Positions 27,994 to 39,100 of a stretch of DNA of 40,810 nt are shown here, piece by piece. The notes beneath the pieces were generated by a model. It ran no database searches, was not told the origin of the DNA, and was given only the letters and a program-made list of their open reading frames with translations. The position numbers were made by a program, and so were the translations under genes. Positions within the stretch are counted from its first letter, which is position 1. The number at the start of each line of letters is the position of its first letter. The DNA is from Gammaproteobacteria bacterium (GTDB taxonomy: Bacteria > Pseudomonadota > Gammaproteobacteria > Steroidobacterales > Steroidobacteraceae), in the NCBI GenBank assembly GCA_025358615.1, contig JANYIY010000411.1:1-40810 (forward strand), read 5' to 3'.

Positions 27994-28016
27994 TCATTGC
28001 GGCGCCTTTTCCAGCA

Positions 28017-29210
28017 CTAAGCCCGGGGCTGCGCACCGATGAAGGGACCTTTTTGCGAGGGCGGTACCGGTGTGCGTCGAGACTTGCGCCATAGATCATA
28101 GATCGCAAGCGCGCCGGTGAGCGTTCCGAGCAACGCAAAATACGCCGGCGGCCCGAAGCTTGCGATCAGGCCGCCTGACAGCACCGGCCCCAAGGCGGCC
28201 GCGGTTCCGTTGAGCAGCAGCAGGGCGCTGCTCGCAGCCACCATCTGGGTGGGTTCGAGTTTATCGTTGACGTGTGAAACCGACAAAGAATAGAGCGTCA
28301 GCACCAGCCCGCTGAACAGTGCCGCGAGCGCCAGAAATGCCGCATGCGGCATATGCGGAAAGGCAACGATGCTGCCTGCGACCATGGTTGCCAGCGTGCA
28401 TACGATGGCGATGACGGTGCGCCGATCGATGCGATCCGACAGCCGGCCGACGGGATACTGGGTTAACACGGCGGCTAAAATGCTCACCGCCATAAACGTG
28501 GCAACACCGCTGGTTTCCAGGCCGCGAAGGCGTGCGTACACCGGGCCCATGGAAAAAATGATGGCCGATATCAGGCCCGACACGGTAACCCCAACCACTC
28601 CCAGCGGTGAATTTCGGTACAGCTCCGGAAGATGAACCTTGCGCGGTAGGGCGCGCTCCGGCACGGCCTGCGCGGACAATACGATGGGGACCATGGCGAG
28701 GGAGATGAGCACCGACACCAGCATGAACGGGATGGCAGTCAGCGGGTTCGATACGATGAGGAGGAATTGTGCGGCGCCAAGTCCGCCGTACAGCACCAGC
28801 ATGTACACCGCGAACAAGCGGCCGCGATTGGCGCGGCTGGCGCGATCATTGATCCAGCTTTCGGCCACCACGTAAATGCCGGCGAAGCACAGGCCGGAGA
28901 TCAGGCGCATGACCCCCCAGGCCACTGGGTTGACGAAGCAGCCCTGGATCAGAACTGCCACTGAGGCCATCGCGGCAAGAGCGGCGAAGACGCGGATGTG
29001 CCCGACTCGCCGCAGCAAGACGGGCGCAATGACGGTGCCGAGTACATAGCCCACGTAGTAGCAGGACATGACGATGCCGGTGACCGTCGCCGGGAATCCC
29101 TCCAGCGTGGCGCGCAGTCCCAGCAAGGTGCTCTGCAGACCCGCGCCCAGCATGAGCACGCCCATACCGAGAAGCAGCGGCCAGGTCGAGGTAATCGCGC
29201 TAAGCGGCAC
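28017..29210 (-). CDS. MFS transporter, YcaD-like
   Basis: GLRATLEGFPATVTGIVMSCYYVGYVLGTVIAPVLLRRVGHIRVFAALA; RLISGLCFAGIYVVAESWINDRA. Confidence 0.85.
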   Translation of the reverse strand: MPLSAITSTWPLLLGMGVLMLGAGLQSTLLGLRATLEGFPATVTGIVMSCYYVGYVLGTVIAPVLLRRVGHIRVFAALAAMASVAVLIQGCFVNPVAWGVMRLISGLCFAGIYVVAESWINDRASRANRGRLFAVYMLVLYGGLGAAQFLLIVSNPLTAIPFMLVSVLISLAMVPIVLSAQAVPERALPRKVHLPELYRNSPLGVVGVTVSGLISAIIFSMGPVYARLRGLETSGVATFMAVSILAAVLTQYPVGRLSDRIDRRTVIAIVCTLATMVAGSIVAFPHMPHAAFLALAALFSGLVLTLYSLSVSHVNDKLEPTQMVAASSALLLLNGTAAALGPVLSGGLIASFGPPAYFALLGTLTGALAIYDLWRKSRRTPVPPSQKGPFIGAQPRA

Positions 29211-31509
29211 GGGGTTCCGATTCGTAGCGGCTCAAGATCCACAAGGCGGCCGGCAAGGCGGTGAAGTCCGCCAACAGCGCCAGAACGAAGGCCGACGAGG
29301 CGACGATGCCGAACTCGCGCATCGGCGGCAGGTCCGACATCGCGAGCGCGAGGAAGCCGCTGGCGTTGATCAGCGTCGCAAATAGAATGGGGCGACCGGC
29401 GACCAGCAAGGCGTGCTGCATAGCGCCGGCGGTGGTGCCGGCCGATTGGCCTTCTTGATAGTGATAGAAGAAGTGAATCTGATCGTTCTCGGTCGCGCCG
29501 AGCACCGTCGAGCCGATAAGGATGGTGGCGATGTTGAGGGGAATGCCCACCAGGCGCATGACGAGAAACACCGACAGAATTGCGAACAACGACGGAATCA
29601 TGGTCATCAGTCGGGCCGACGGGCTGCGAAACACCAGCAGGAAGGCGAGAAAAATGACACTCGCGGTGAGTGCAAAGCTTTGTGTGAGGGTGGGCAACAG
29701 ACGCTGAGTAATCTCCACGCCGAGCACTCCTTTGCCGACCACACTGCCGCGAATTGCGCGCAGCGCCGGTAGGCCGGCCCCCGATACGCCGGCGTGGGCC
29801 GTGGCCCAGGCCTGCTCGACGAAGGCGCGCATGGCGCCGATCCGGCCGAACAGCCTGGCGCGTCCGCGTATGCTTAGCCGCACATTGGCAAGGTCGGTCA
29901 CGTCGACGTATTCCCGCGCCCCGGGTTCGGTGAGCAAGATTTGCTCCAAATCCGCCGCGAGCTTCGGCCAATCGGCAGCCGCAGTCGGCAGCCGATCGGA
30001 GCCGGTCTGCACATAGCGCGCCCAGCGCAGCACCGACGTGGGGCCATCGACGGCGGTGATGCGTGGATCGCTTTCGAGCCTCAAGGTCAGCTGCTCCACA
30101 GCGCGCAGGAACTCCGGGTCCAACGCGTGACCGGGCGGAGTCTGCAGCCACAGCTCAACCATATCGAGCGCGTTCGATTCCTCGAAATGCCGAGTATCCT
30201 GGGCCACGCGCTCACTGGGATTGACGTAGGTCAACACGTCCATCTCGAGCGCGAGAGGTGCGATCGCACCGGGGACGCCGAATAATGCGGCCGCTCCGCA
30301 CAGCATCATCAGCAGCGCGCCGCCGACCAGCAGCCAGCGGAAGCGGCGGGTCGCCGGAACCAGCGCGTCGACGAAACGCGGAAACCACTTGCCGGCCGGC
30401 CCTTTTTCCATGCGCATGGGCGTGCGCAGCAGCGACTGCAGCGCAGGAAACAGAGTAAAACAGCCTATCCAGGCCACGATCAGTCCGCAGGCAGTCCATA
30501 GCCCCATCTCGCGTACCGGACGTATGTCGGAAATCGCCAGCGCGCCGAAGCCCACCGCGGTCGCGAACATCGAGGCGGTGCAGGGCAGGAATTTATTCGC
30601 AATGGCACGCGCATGGTGCTCGAGAGGAGTCGGCGAATCGTCCGGTTCGATGTACCGTGAATGAATGTAAACGAGCGTGGCGGTAGTGGTGACCATTACG
30701 GTCAACGGCACCAGAGTGGAGATGACGGTGTGCGACCAGCCGAACAGATAGGCCAGTCCCATCGCGATGGCGACGAGGGTGCCCAGCGTCAGTATGATGG
30801 CCGCCAAGGCGCGCCAGGAACGGTAGATGATGAACACCAGCGTCATCAGAAAAACGCCGAACAGCGGCATGAAACGCACCGTGGCCGCGCCGGTTTGCCG
30901 CTCCAGCCAGGCGTCGAGCCAGGGCGAGCCAACGCGCCGCACTTTGGTGATCGGTCCGCCGGAGTCCTCGAGCGGCAGCACCAGGGCATCGATCGCGGAC
31001 AGAGTACGATTGCGCTCGGCCGGCGATTTCACGCGCAGCTCGAGTGCAATACCGAAATACTGCTCACCCAGAAGTCCGGCTCTGCGGAACAGCGGTGTCC
31101 CGGTGGCAAAGGCGCGCACACGCTCGGCCTCGGCGGGAGTGATTTCTCCGGCCGTACCCGTACGGCGATACAGATCCAGCAGGCTATGCGCCTCGACATG
31201 CGGAATCTTGGCGAGTTCGTGCTCCAGCCGATCGGCGGCGCCGAGCGCGGCAGCGCTCAATGGGTCCGGCGCTTCGAGCATGATCAGCGCCTGCTGGCCT
31301 TCGGGAAAGATGCGATCGAACTGGGCGGTGGCGCGCACCACAGGATCGTCGGCAATGATGAGACGCTCGATGGCGGGATCGTCGGGCACGCGCAGAGCGC
31401 CGTAGATACCCGCGGCCGCTAGCACCAGGAATGCGGCGGCGATCCAGCCTCGCGCACTCAGCACGCGGATAAAAATTCGAACCACCTTGGGCGAAGCCGG
31501 GACACTCAT
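29200..31509 (-). CDS. MMPL/RND superfamily transporter (SSD-type)
   Basis: Start MSVPASPKVVRIFIRVLSARGW; two sets of TM clusters; TENDQIHFFYHYQEG; FATLINASGFLALAMSDLPPMREFGIVAS. Confidence 0.87.
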   Translation of the reverse strand: MSVPASPKVVRIFIRVLSARGWIAAAFLVLAAAGIYGALRVPDDPAIERLIIADDPVVRATAQFDRIFPEGQQALIMLEAPDPLSAAALGAADRLEHELAKIPHVEAHSLLDLYRRTGTAGEITPAEAERVRAFATGTPLFRRAGLLGEQYFGIALELRVKSPAERNRTLSAIDALVLPLEDSGGPITKVRRVGSPWLDAWLERQTGAATVRFMPLFGVFLMTLVFIIYRSWRALAAIILTLGTLVAIAMGLAYLFGWSHTVISTLVPLTVMVTTTATLVYIHSRYIEPDDSPTPLEHHARAIANKFLPCTASMFATAVGFGALAISDIRPVREMGLWTACGLIVAWIGCFTLFPALQSLLRTPMRMEKGPAGKWFPRFVDALVPATRRFRWLLVGGALLMMLCGAAALFGVPGAIAPLALEMDVLTYVNPSERVAQDTRHFEESNALDMVELWLQTPPGHALDPEFLRAVEQLTLRLESDPRITAVDGPTSVLRWARYVQTGSDRLPTAAADWPKLAADLEQILLTEPGAREYVDVTDLANVRLSIRGRARLFGRIGAMRAFVEQAWATAHAGVSGAGLPALRAIRGSVVGKGVLGVEITQRLLPTLTQSFALTASVIFLAFLLVFRSPSARLMTMIPSLFAILSVFLVMRLVGIPLNIATILIGSTVLGATENDQIHFFYHYQEGQSAGTTAGAMQHALLVAGRPILFATLINASGFLALAMSDLPPMREFGIVASSAFVLALLADFTALPAALWILSRYESEPRAA

Positions 31510-31573
31510 GTTAGAAAGCGCGCTCCTTGCGGCCGGGGAGACCTTCAGCGCGGGAGCATGATAGCCTAATCGA

Positions 31574-32347
31574 ATGAGTGCATTGTTAGCTGCATCACTG
31601 GCCACTTTGGTGTTCTGTGCCCCCGGATATCCCGGCGCGGCCGGCGACGCGCAGCCGCTGGTCGACCAATTCGCAGGCGCCGCCGCGGCGACTTCGGGCT
31701 GGCCTGCGGGAAGTCTGGCGGCCGTCTACGATCCGACCGAAGAGGGTGGCCTGGCGAAGCTCAAGGGTACGGATGCCGTGCTCGCCTTCGTGCCCTATCC
31801 CTTCTTTGTCGAGCATGGCGCGCAATTGCATTTGGCGCCGCTGGTCCAGGCGGACGTGACGGATGTGGGTCCGCAGCAGCGTTGGACTTTGGTGGCAAAG
31901 GCCGGCCGTGTCACAAATCCCAAGTCCATGGCCGGATATACTCTGCTCAGCGCCGCGGGCTATGCCCCGGATTTCGTGCGACACAGCGCGCTTCAAGGCT
32001 GGGACATGCCGTCCGACGTCAAGATCGAGACCACCGGACAAATCTTAAGTGCTTTGCGACGCGCCGCCGCCGGAGAGCCGGTCGCCGTACTGATCGATCA
32101 GACTCAGGCCGCAGCGCTGCCGAGCCTGCCCTTCGCCGCGCAACTCAACACCGTGATTCAGTCTGCGGAACTTCCCGTAGCGTTGATCGTCGTGGTCGAC
32201 TCCCGGGTACCTGCCGCCCGCGCCAAGGCATTGCAGACGGGGCTTCTGAAAATGAACGCGGCGACGGGGGGCGTCGACTCCTTGGGACCGCTGCGCCTGC
32301 ACGGTTTCGTGCTGCCGAAATTGCCGCCCCGCACAGCGGCGCCGTGA
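31574..32347 (+). CDS. Periplasmic PhnD-like substrate-binding protein
   Basis: Signal peptide; DAVLAFVPYPFFVEHGAQLHLAPLVQ...LVAKAGRVTNPKSMAGYTLLSAAGYAPDFVRHSAL, resembling the PhnD/phosphonate-binding fold. Confidence 0.55.
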   Translation: MSALLAASLATLVFCAPGYPGAAGDAQPLVDQFAGAAAATSGWPAGSLAAVYDPTEEGGLAKLKGTDAVLAFVPYPFFVEHGAQLHLAPLVQADVTDVGPQQRWTLVAKAGRVTNPKSMAGYTLLSAAGYAPDFVRHSALQGWDMPSDVKIETTGQILSALRRAAAGEPVAVLIDQTQAAALPSLPFAAQLNTVIQSAELPVALIVVVDSRVPAARAKALQTGLLKMNAATGGVDSLGPLRLHGFVLPKLPPRTAAP

Positions 32348-33015
32348 TCAAGCGATTTTGGATGGGCTGCCTGCTGCTGGCGGTCGCGGCATGCGCCACC
32401 CGGCTGTCGTCCCCGCCGGCGTCCTCGCCGCCGGCGCAGAGTGCCGAGCCGTCTTCGGTGGCCGAGTTGGCTGCCGCCATCGATGCCGACGCGAAGCGCA
32501 GCGATCACGAGTCCGACGCAAAGATACGCGAGTCGCTCGCGACCGACGCCGGCCGCAACGCGGACGCCTGTCTTGCACGGGAGCCGCAGGCCGCCGCCTG
32601 TCTCTATGGGCGCGGCATTGCGCTCGGGCTCATGGCGCGGGCACATCCGACTCACGCCGGCGAATTCCTGAACAGCATGCTCGATGCCTTGGCGAAGGCC
32701 GAGACGGTGGATGCTACCTACCAAGAAGCGGGCCCCGGGCGGGTGCGCTCACTGGTGCTGATTCGCGCGCCCGGCTGGCCACTGGGCCCCGGCGACACCG
32801 ACGCCGGGCTGGTGGCCGCGCGCCGTGCAGTCGTGCTCAGTCCGCTGTATCCGCCCAATCTGTTGGCGCTGGCAGAGGCGCTGGCAAAGTCCGGAGACGC
32901 CGCCGGCGCCAAACTGAACTACTCGCGCGCCCGCGACGCGGCATTGGCGCTGTCAGCCGGTGGGGATCGAGAGGACTGGCTGCGCCAAGCTGAGCAGGGA
33001 TTGCAGCACAGATAG
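32344..33015 (+). CDS. Lipoprotein with TPR-like C-terminus (possibly TRAP TatT-like)
   Basis: GTGA overlap; lipobox MGCLLLAVAAC; PLYPPNLLALAEALAKSGDAAGAKLNYSRARDAALA helical repeat. Confidence 0.55.
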   Translation: MIKRFWMGCLLLAVAACATRLSSPPASSPPAQSAEPSSVAELAAAIDADAKRSDHESDAKIRESLATDAGRNADACLAREPQAAACLYGRGIALGLMARAHPTHAGEFLNSMLDALAKAETVDATYQEAGPGRVRSLVLIRAPGWPLGPGDTDAGLVAARRAVVLSPLYPPNLLALAEALAKSGDAAGAKLNYSRARDAALALSAGGDREDWLRQAEQGLQHR

Positions 33016-33018
33016 CGG

Positions 33019-33049
33019 AATGCGGCGTGCCACAATTGCACGGCGCATT
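33019..33049. other. Hairpin immediately after the lipoprotein gene stop codon
   Basis: AATGCGGCGTGC-cacaatt-GCACGGCGCATT: 12-bp stem with one mismatch; no T-tract. Confidence 0.4.
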
Positions 33050-33136
33050 GCCATGATTGATCACGAAGGCGGGCACGTCGACTGGTAGCCTGAGCCGGGA
33101 AATGAAATTCGCGGGCAGGGATACTTAGGAGCGGCA

Positions 33137-36100
33137 GTGACAAATTCGCGTTGGACGGCAATGGTTCGTGTGACCGCGAGTTTGTGGAAGGCTTGGGCTC
33201 GGTGCGCGCAGGCCGTGTTCGGCGCTTGGGCCTGGGAGGCCCCGCGCTGGTTCACTTGGGCTCGAGGCGCCCTGACCGGTATCGGCCGACGCTGGTCGTA
33301 CTCGGCGCGCAGCCATCCTCGCACCACCGGTGCCGTCCTCGTCGGCATCGTGGTCCTGGCGCTCGGCAGCTATGCGTCCTGGCACTGGTACCAATTGCTG
33401 CCGAAGCCGGAGTTCGCCGCCTTCTCGCTCACCGCGCCGGGGCGCACCCGCATAGAAGAAGAGAATGCCAAACCGGATCCGCTGACTGTCCGTTTCGATC
33501 GTTCGGTGGCGGCGCTCGCTTTGGCGGGCAAGCCCCTAGCGAATGGTGTGAGCATGGCGCCCGGTCTCGAGGGCACTTGGCGCTGGCTGGATGACCGGGT
33601 ACTGGAATTTCGCCCGAAACAAGACTGGCCGATCGGGCAAGTCTACAAAGTGGCCTTGGACAAGGCCATCCTGGCCCCGCAGGTGCGTCTCAAGGATTAT
33701 GGCTTGGAATTCGGCACCGCGAGCTTCGCGGCGCATATCTCCGCCAGCCAGTTCTATCAGGACCCGGTCAATCCCGGCGTCAAGATGGGCGTGTTCGATG
33801 TGCAATTCACGCATCCGGTGGATCCCGCCGAATTCGAGCGGCGGGTGGAACTGCGTCTCGCCGGGCAAAAGGAGGGTGTGCTGGGAGTGGGACGCGAAAC
33901 CACGCCCTTCACCGTCGTCTACGACAAACTCAAGCTCATCGCCTCCGTGCATTCGGCCAGCCTGCCGATCCCGAAGGATCCGACTGCCCTGGAAATTCAT
34001 ATCGATGCGGGCGTTCGCGCTGCGCGCGGCGGCAATCCTACCCCGACGCCGCTGACGGCCGGCGCCGCCGTTCCTGGGCTTTACAGTCTAACGGTGACGG
34101 GCGCAGAACCACTGGTGGTCAGCAATCAGCGCAATGAACCCGAGCAAGTGCTGCTGGTCAATCTCTCGGCGGCCACCGGCGAGCGTGATATGGCGCAGGC
34201 GGTCAAGGTCTGGGTTCTGCCGAAGGTGCGGCCCGCGCATGACGTGGTGCCGGCAGCCGGGCGTGAGGACTCGCCCTACGGCTGGTACAACCCGAAGGAA
34301 GTCTCGGACGCGGTGCTGAGCGCAGCGGAGCCGCTGGCGCTGGAGCCGATTGCGGCGGAACGAGAGTTCGTCGAGAGCCATAGTTTGCGCTATCACGCCG
34401 ACGTCGGACGATTCCTGTTCGTGCAGGTGGACAAGAACCTGCGCTCATTCGGCGGCTACCTGTCGCCGCGCACCGAACGTTTCATCGTCGCGGTACCGCC
34501 GTTTCCGCCGGAGCTGAAAATCCTTTCGCAGGGAAGTTTGCTCGCCCTGTCCGGTGAGCACAAAGTCGCTGCGCTGGTGCGCGACCTGCCGGGGGTGCGT
34601 ATCGACATTGCGCGCCTGCTGCCGGCGCAGCTGCAACACCTGGTATCGCAGTCGAATGGCGATTTCTCCAATCCCAGCTTCTATGGCGGTCTGGGTCCCG
34701 ACAATCTGACCGAGCGCTTCGTGCGCAAGGTACCGCTCGGCAACCTGGCACACGGGCAGGCGCACTACGAGAGCATCGATCTCGGCGAATATCTGCACAG
34801 CGGCGCGCAAGAGAAGCGCGGCATTTTTCTGTTGACTGTCCAAGGTTATGATCCGCGCGCCGAAGCGGCGCAGCAACGCGCGGCTGAAGCGCGTCGGCGC
34901 GCCGCGGCGCTGCCGGCTGCGACCGCGGCGGCCGCGAATGACGACGAAACCGAAGCAGTCGGCGCCGACGACGCAGGCAGTAGCGAGGAGGCATCCGCGG
35001 CGGCTGCCGGCATGATCGACAAGCGTCTCATCCTGGTCACGGATTTAGGCATTGTACTCAAGAGATCGACCGACGGCACCCAAGATGTATTCGTGCAGTC
35101 CATCGCGAACGGGCTGCCGGTCGCCGCGGCCGGCGTCGATATCGTCGCCAAGAATGGCACGACCTTGGTCACGCAAACGACCGATGCGCTTGGCCGGGCG
35201 CATTTTCAGAAACTCGACGACCTGACGCGTGAACGCGCGCCGCTGTTGGTGCAGGTCAGAAAAGCCGGCGATCTGTCTTTTCTGCCGCTGATTCACGGCG
35301 ACCGCCGTCTCGATATGTCGCGCTTCGACATCGGCGGCGTTCGCAGCGCCCGCGGCGCGAATCAGTTGACCGCCTATCTGTTTTCCGATCGCGGCATCTA
35401 TCGGCCTGGGGATGCAATCCACATCGGCATGATCACCAAAACGGCGAATTGGTCGAAAGATTTGGCCGGGATCCCGCTGGAGGCCGAGATCCTCGATGCT
35501 CGCGGACTGACGGTGGCACGCCAGCGATTCAAGCTGCCGGCAAGCGGGTTCGCGGAACTTTCGCACACCACCCCCGACACCGCACCGACCGGCACGTACA
35601 CGGTGAATCTGTACATCGTCAAGGATAGTCGAGCGGACGCCGAGATCGGCACAACCACGGTTCGCGTCCAGGAATTCGAGCCGGAGCGGATGAAAGTCAC
35701 GGCGCAATTAAGCGCGGAGAGTGCCGATGGCTGGGTTACACCTAAGGACCTCAAGGCGCTGATCAACGTGCAGAATCTGTTCGGCACGCCGGCAGAGCAT
35801 CGGCGCGTGGAAGGAACATTGACGCTGACGCCGGCATTTCCGGCCTTCCGCAGCCTGCCGGATTATCGCTTCTACGATCCCCAGCGCGCCAAAGAGGGCT
35901 ACAGCGATCGACTGCGCGATGCCGACACCGACAGCCAAGGCAATGCCGTTTTCGACCTCGGGTTGCAGAAGTACGCCAAGGCGACTTATCGCGTTCATGT
36001 GTTGGCGCGAGCCTTCGAACCCGGTAGCGGGCGCTCGGTGACCGCCGATGCAGCCGCACTGGTATCGGAACTGCCGTTCCTGGTCGGCTTCAAGGCCGAC

Positions 36101-39100
36101 GGCGACTTGGAATATCTGTCGCGTGACGCCAAGCGAATCGTTTCTTGGATCGCGATCGACTCGAGCACAAAAAAAACCGCGGCGGACGGTCTGACGCTGA
36201 AGCGCGTCGAGACCAAATTCGTCTCCGTGCTGACCAAGCAGAACAACGGCACCTATCAATATGAGTCGCGAAAAAAGGACGTTACTCTGTCGGAGGCACC
36301 GTTTGCCATTCCGGCAGCCGGCCTCGAACTGGCGCTGGTCACCGATGCGCCGGGCACGTACGCCTACCTGATCCGCGATGCCGCCGGACTCGAGCTCAAC
36401 CGAGTCGAATATACGGTGGTGGGCAGCGCCAATGTGACGCGTTCATTGGAGCGCAATGCGGAGCTGCAAATCACCCTGAATAAGAAGGATTATTCGCCGG
36501 GCGAGGAAATCGAACTCAGCATCAAGGCACCCTACACCGGCGCCGGCTTGATCACCATCGAGCGCGACCGGGTGTATGCGGCGCAGTGGTTTAAGAGCGA
36601 CACCAGCGCATCGGTGCAAAAAATTCGTTTGCCGGCCGACTTCGAAGGTAACGGCTACATCAGCGTACAGTTCATCCGCGACCCGGCGTCGGAGGAGATT
36701 TTTACCAGTCCTTTGAGTTACGGCGCAGTGCCCTTTGTCACCAGTCTCGCAGCGCGCACCAATACCTTGACCTTGCGTGTTCCGGATCTGGTAAAACCCG
36801 GCGAAGTTCTGCATTTCAAGCTCGGCAGCGCTCATCCCACGCGCGCCGTCGTGTTCGCGGTGGACGAGGGCATACTTCAGGTCGCGCACTACCAGACACC
36901 GGACCCGCTGGGAGAGTTCTTCAAGAAGCGGGCGCTGGAAGTCAAAACTTCGCAGATCCTGGATTTGATTCTGCCGGAGTTCAAACGCATTCTCGCTGCC
37001 GCGGCTCCCGGCGGCGACGGCGAGGCCGCCTTGCGCCGCAATCTCAATCCCTTCAAGAGAAAGCATGACAAGCCCGCGGTGTACTGGTCGGGAATCGTTG
37101 ACGTTGAGTCAGAGCGTGACTTCGCGTGGACGGTGCCCGACACCTTCAACGGCTCGCTGAAGGTGTTTGCGTTGGCGGTCGCCGACTCGACCATCGGTGT
37201 TGCGCAGTCCCAGACCCTGGTGCGCGCGGACTTCGTTCTGAGCCCGAACATGCCGGTGGCGGTCGCTCCGGGGGACGAATTTGAGGTCAGCGTGGGTGTG
37301 GCGAACGGGGTTACGGGGTCGGGGACCGGCGCGGCGATTGAAGTCACGGCCGATCCTCAGGCACAGCTCGAAATCATAGGTCCGCCGCAGCAGACTTTGA
37401 ATATCGGCGAGCGGCGCGAGGCGGTGGCGCGATTCCGTTTCCGCGCGCGGGCGCAGCTCGGTGCGGCAGCGGTGAAATTTGCGGCGTCCTGGCGGGGACA
37501 TTTATCCCGCTTGGCCGCCGCCGTCAGTGTGCGTCCGGCATCGCCGTACCTCACGGAAGTCACGGCCGGCTATTTCGCGTCTGCCACCGACGTGCCCGTC
37601 GGCCGCTCGCTGTATCCGAACTATCGCAAGCTCGAGGTGGGCGTCTCAACCCTGCCGCTGGTGCTGGCTGGCGCGCTCGCCACCTACTTGGACGACTATC
37701 CCCATTTATGCACGGAACAACTCGTCAGTCGCGGCTTCGCAGCTCTGGTGGTTGCGCGGCAGCCCGAACTTGCGCCGGCCGCGGGCTCGCCGACGCATGC
37801 GCCCGGTGAGGCGACGACGGCACTGCTCGCGGTTCTGCGCAGCAGACAGAACGCCGAAGGCGGCTTCGGCCTGTGGACGGCCTCGGTCGGTGCCGACGAA
37901 TTCGCTTCGGTGTATGTAGTGCATTGGCTCATAGAGGCACGCGAGCGCGGCGAAGCGATTCCGGCCGATATGCTGCAGAAAGCATCGGTGTGGCTGCTGC
38001 GCTACGCCGCAAGCCCGGTGCCGGACGACGGGTCCGCGGGACTCGCCGGTTTGCGCAATCGAGCTTACGCCACCTATTTGCTGACTCGTCAGGGAACGGT
38101 GACTACGCCGATTGCGGCCGGCCTGCGCGAGACTTTGGACGCTCGATATGCCAAGGCCTGGAAAGGCGACATTACCGCGGCGTACCTGGCGTCCGCCTAC
38201 CGGCTGCAACGCCAGGATCGCGAAGCCGCCTCGTTGATGGGCAGCTTGGCCGAGCAAATCGGCACGCCGAGCGGCCGGCGCTTCGCCTACTACTACGATG
38301 ACGCCATCCGCGATGCAGAAGTCCTGTACCTGCTGTCGCGTCATTTCCCCGAGCAGGCGCGCGTGCTCAAGGCGCAAAATCTTCAGGCGCTGGTAACGCC
38401 GCTCAGCCGCGGTGAATACAGCACTTTGTCCTCCGCAATGCTGGTTCTGGCATTCGACGCCTACGCCGGCAGCGTCGCGGCCAACGGTCTCGACAAATTC
38501 TCAGGCTCGCAACTGGCTGCCAATGACAAGCGAAGCCCGCTGAGTTTTAAGGGAAAGCTATTGTTGCGAGGCTCATACGAGGGAGCTACCAAGCAATTGC
38601 ATCTGGTCAACGATACGGGTTTGGCAGGATTCTTCGCCATAACCAACTCGGGATTCGATCGCAGCCCGCCGCTCGGCGAACTGCGTCAAGGGATCGAGAT
38701 CCTGCGTGAATATTTGGACGCACAGGGACAGCCGGTCACAACGGTGCGCAGCGGCGATGAAATCATCGTGCGACTGCGCATGCGCGCCATCGATGCGCAG
38801 TACATCGCGAATGTGGCCGTGATCGATTTGTTGCCCGGCGGTTTCGAACCGGTGTTGCAGCCGCAAGCAGCCGCAGAATCCCAGGCGTCATCGGGCGGCT
38901 GGCAGCTGGAATTCGCGGACGTGCGCGAGGACCGCGTGCTGCTGTATGGAGGGTTGACGAAGGATCTGGCCGAGTACCGTTATCGCATCCGCGCGACCAA
39001 CGCAGGTGCATTTTTGGTGCCGCCGAGCTACGCCGAATCCATGTACGACCGTACGCTGCGCGCACGTGCATCGTCCGGCCGCGTGACGGTAAAACGTCCC

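Noticed and set aside
27985-28002. Palindrome CCGCGATGATCATTGCGG at the convergent MFS gene ends
   Set aside because: Self-complementary apart from G-T pairs, but it overlaps the stop codon and has only TTTT several bases later; too weak to call a terminator.
28949-30151. 400-aa minus-strand ORF overlapping MFS/MMPL genes
   Set aside because: Out-of-frame shadow ORF with Arg/Ala/His-rich low-complexity translation; the MMPL frame shows clear family motifs.
31882-32343. N-terminal extension of the ORF 31882..33015
   Set aside because: The first part is an out-of-frame reading of the PhnD-like gene. The lipoprotein begins at GTG 32344 with a lipobox and a GTGA overlap.
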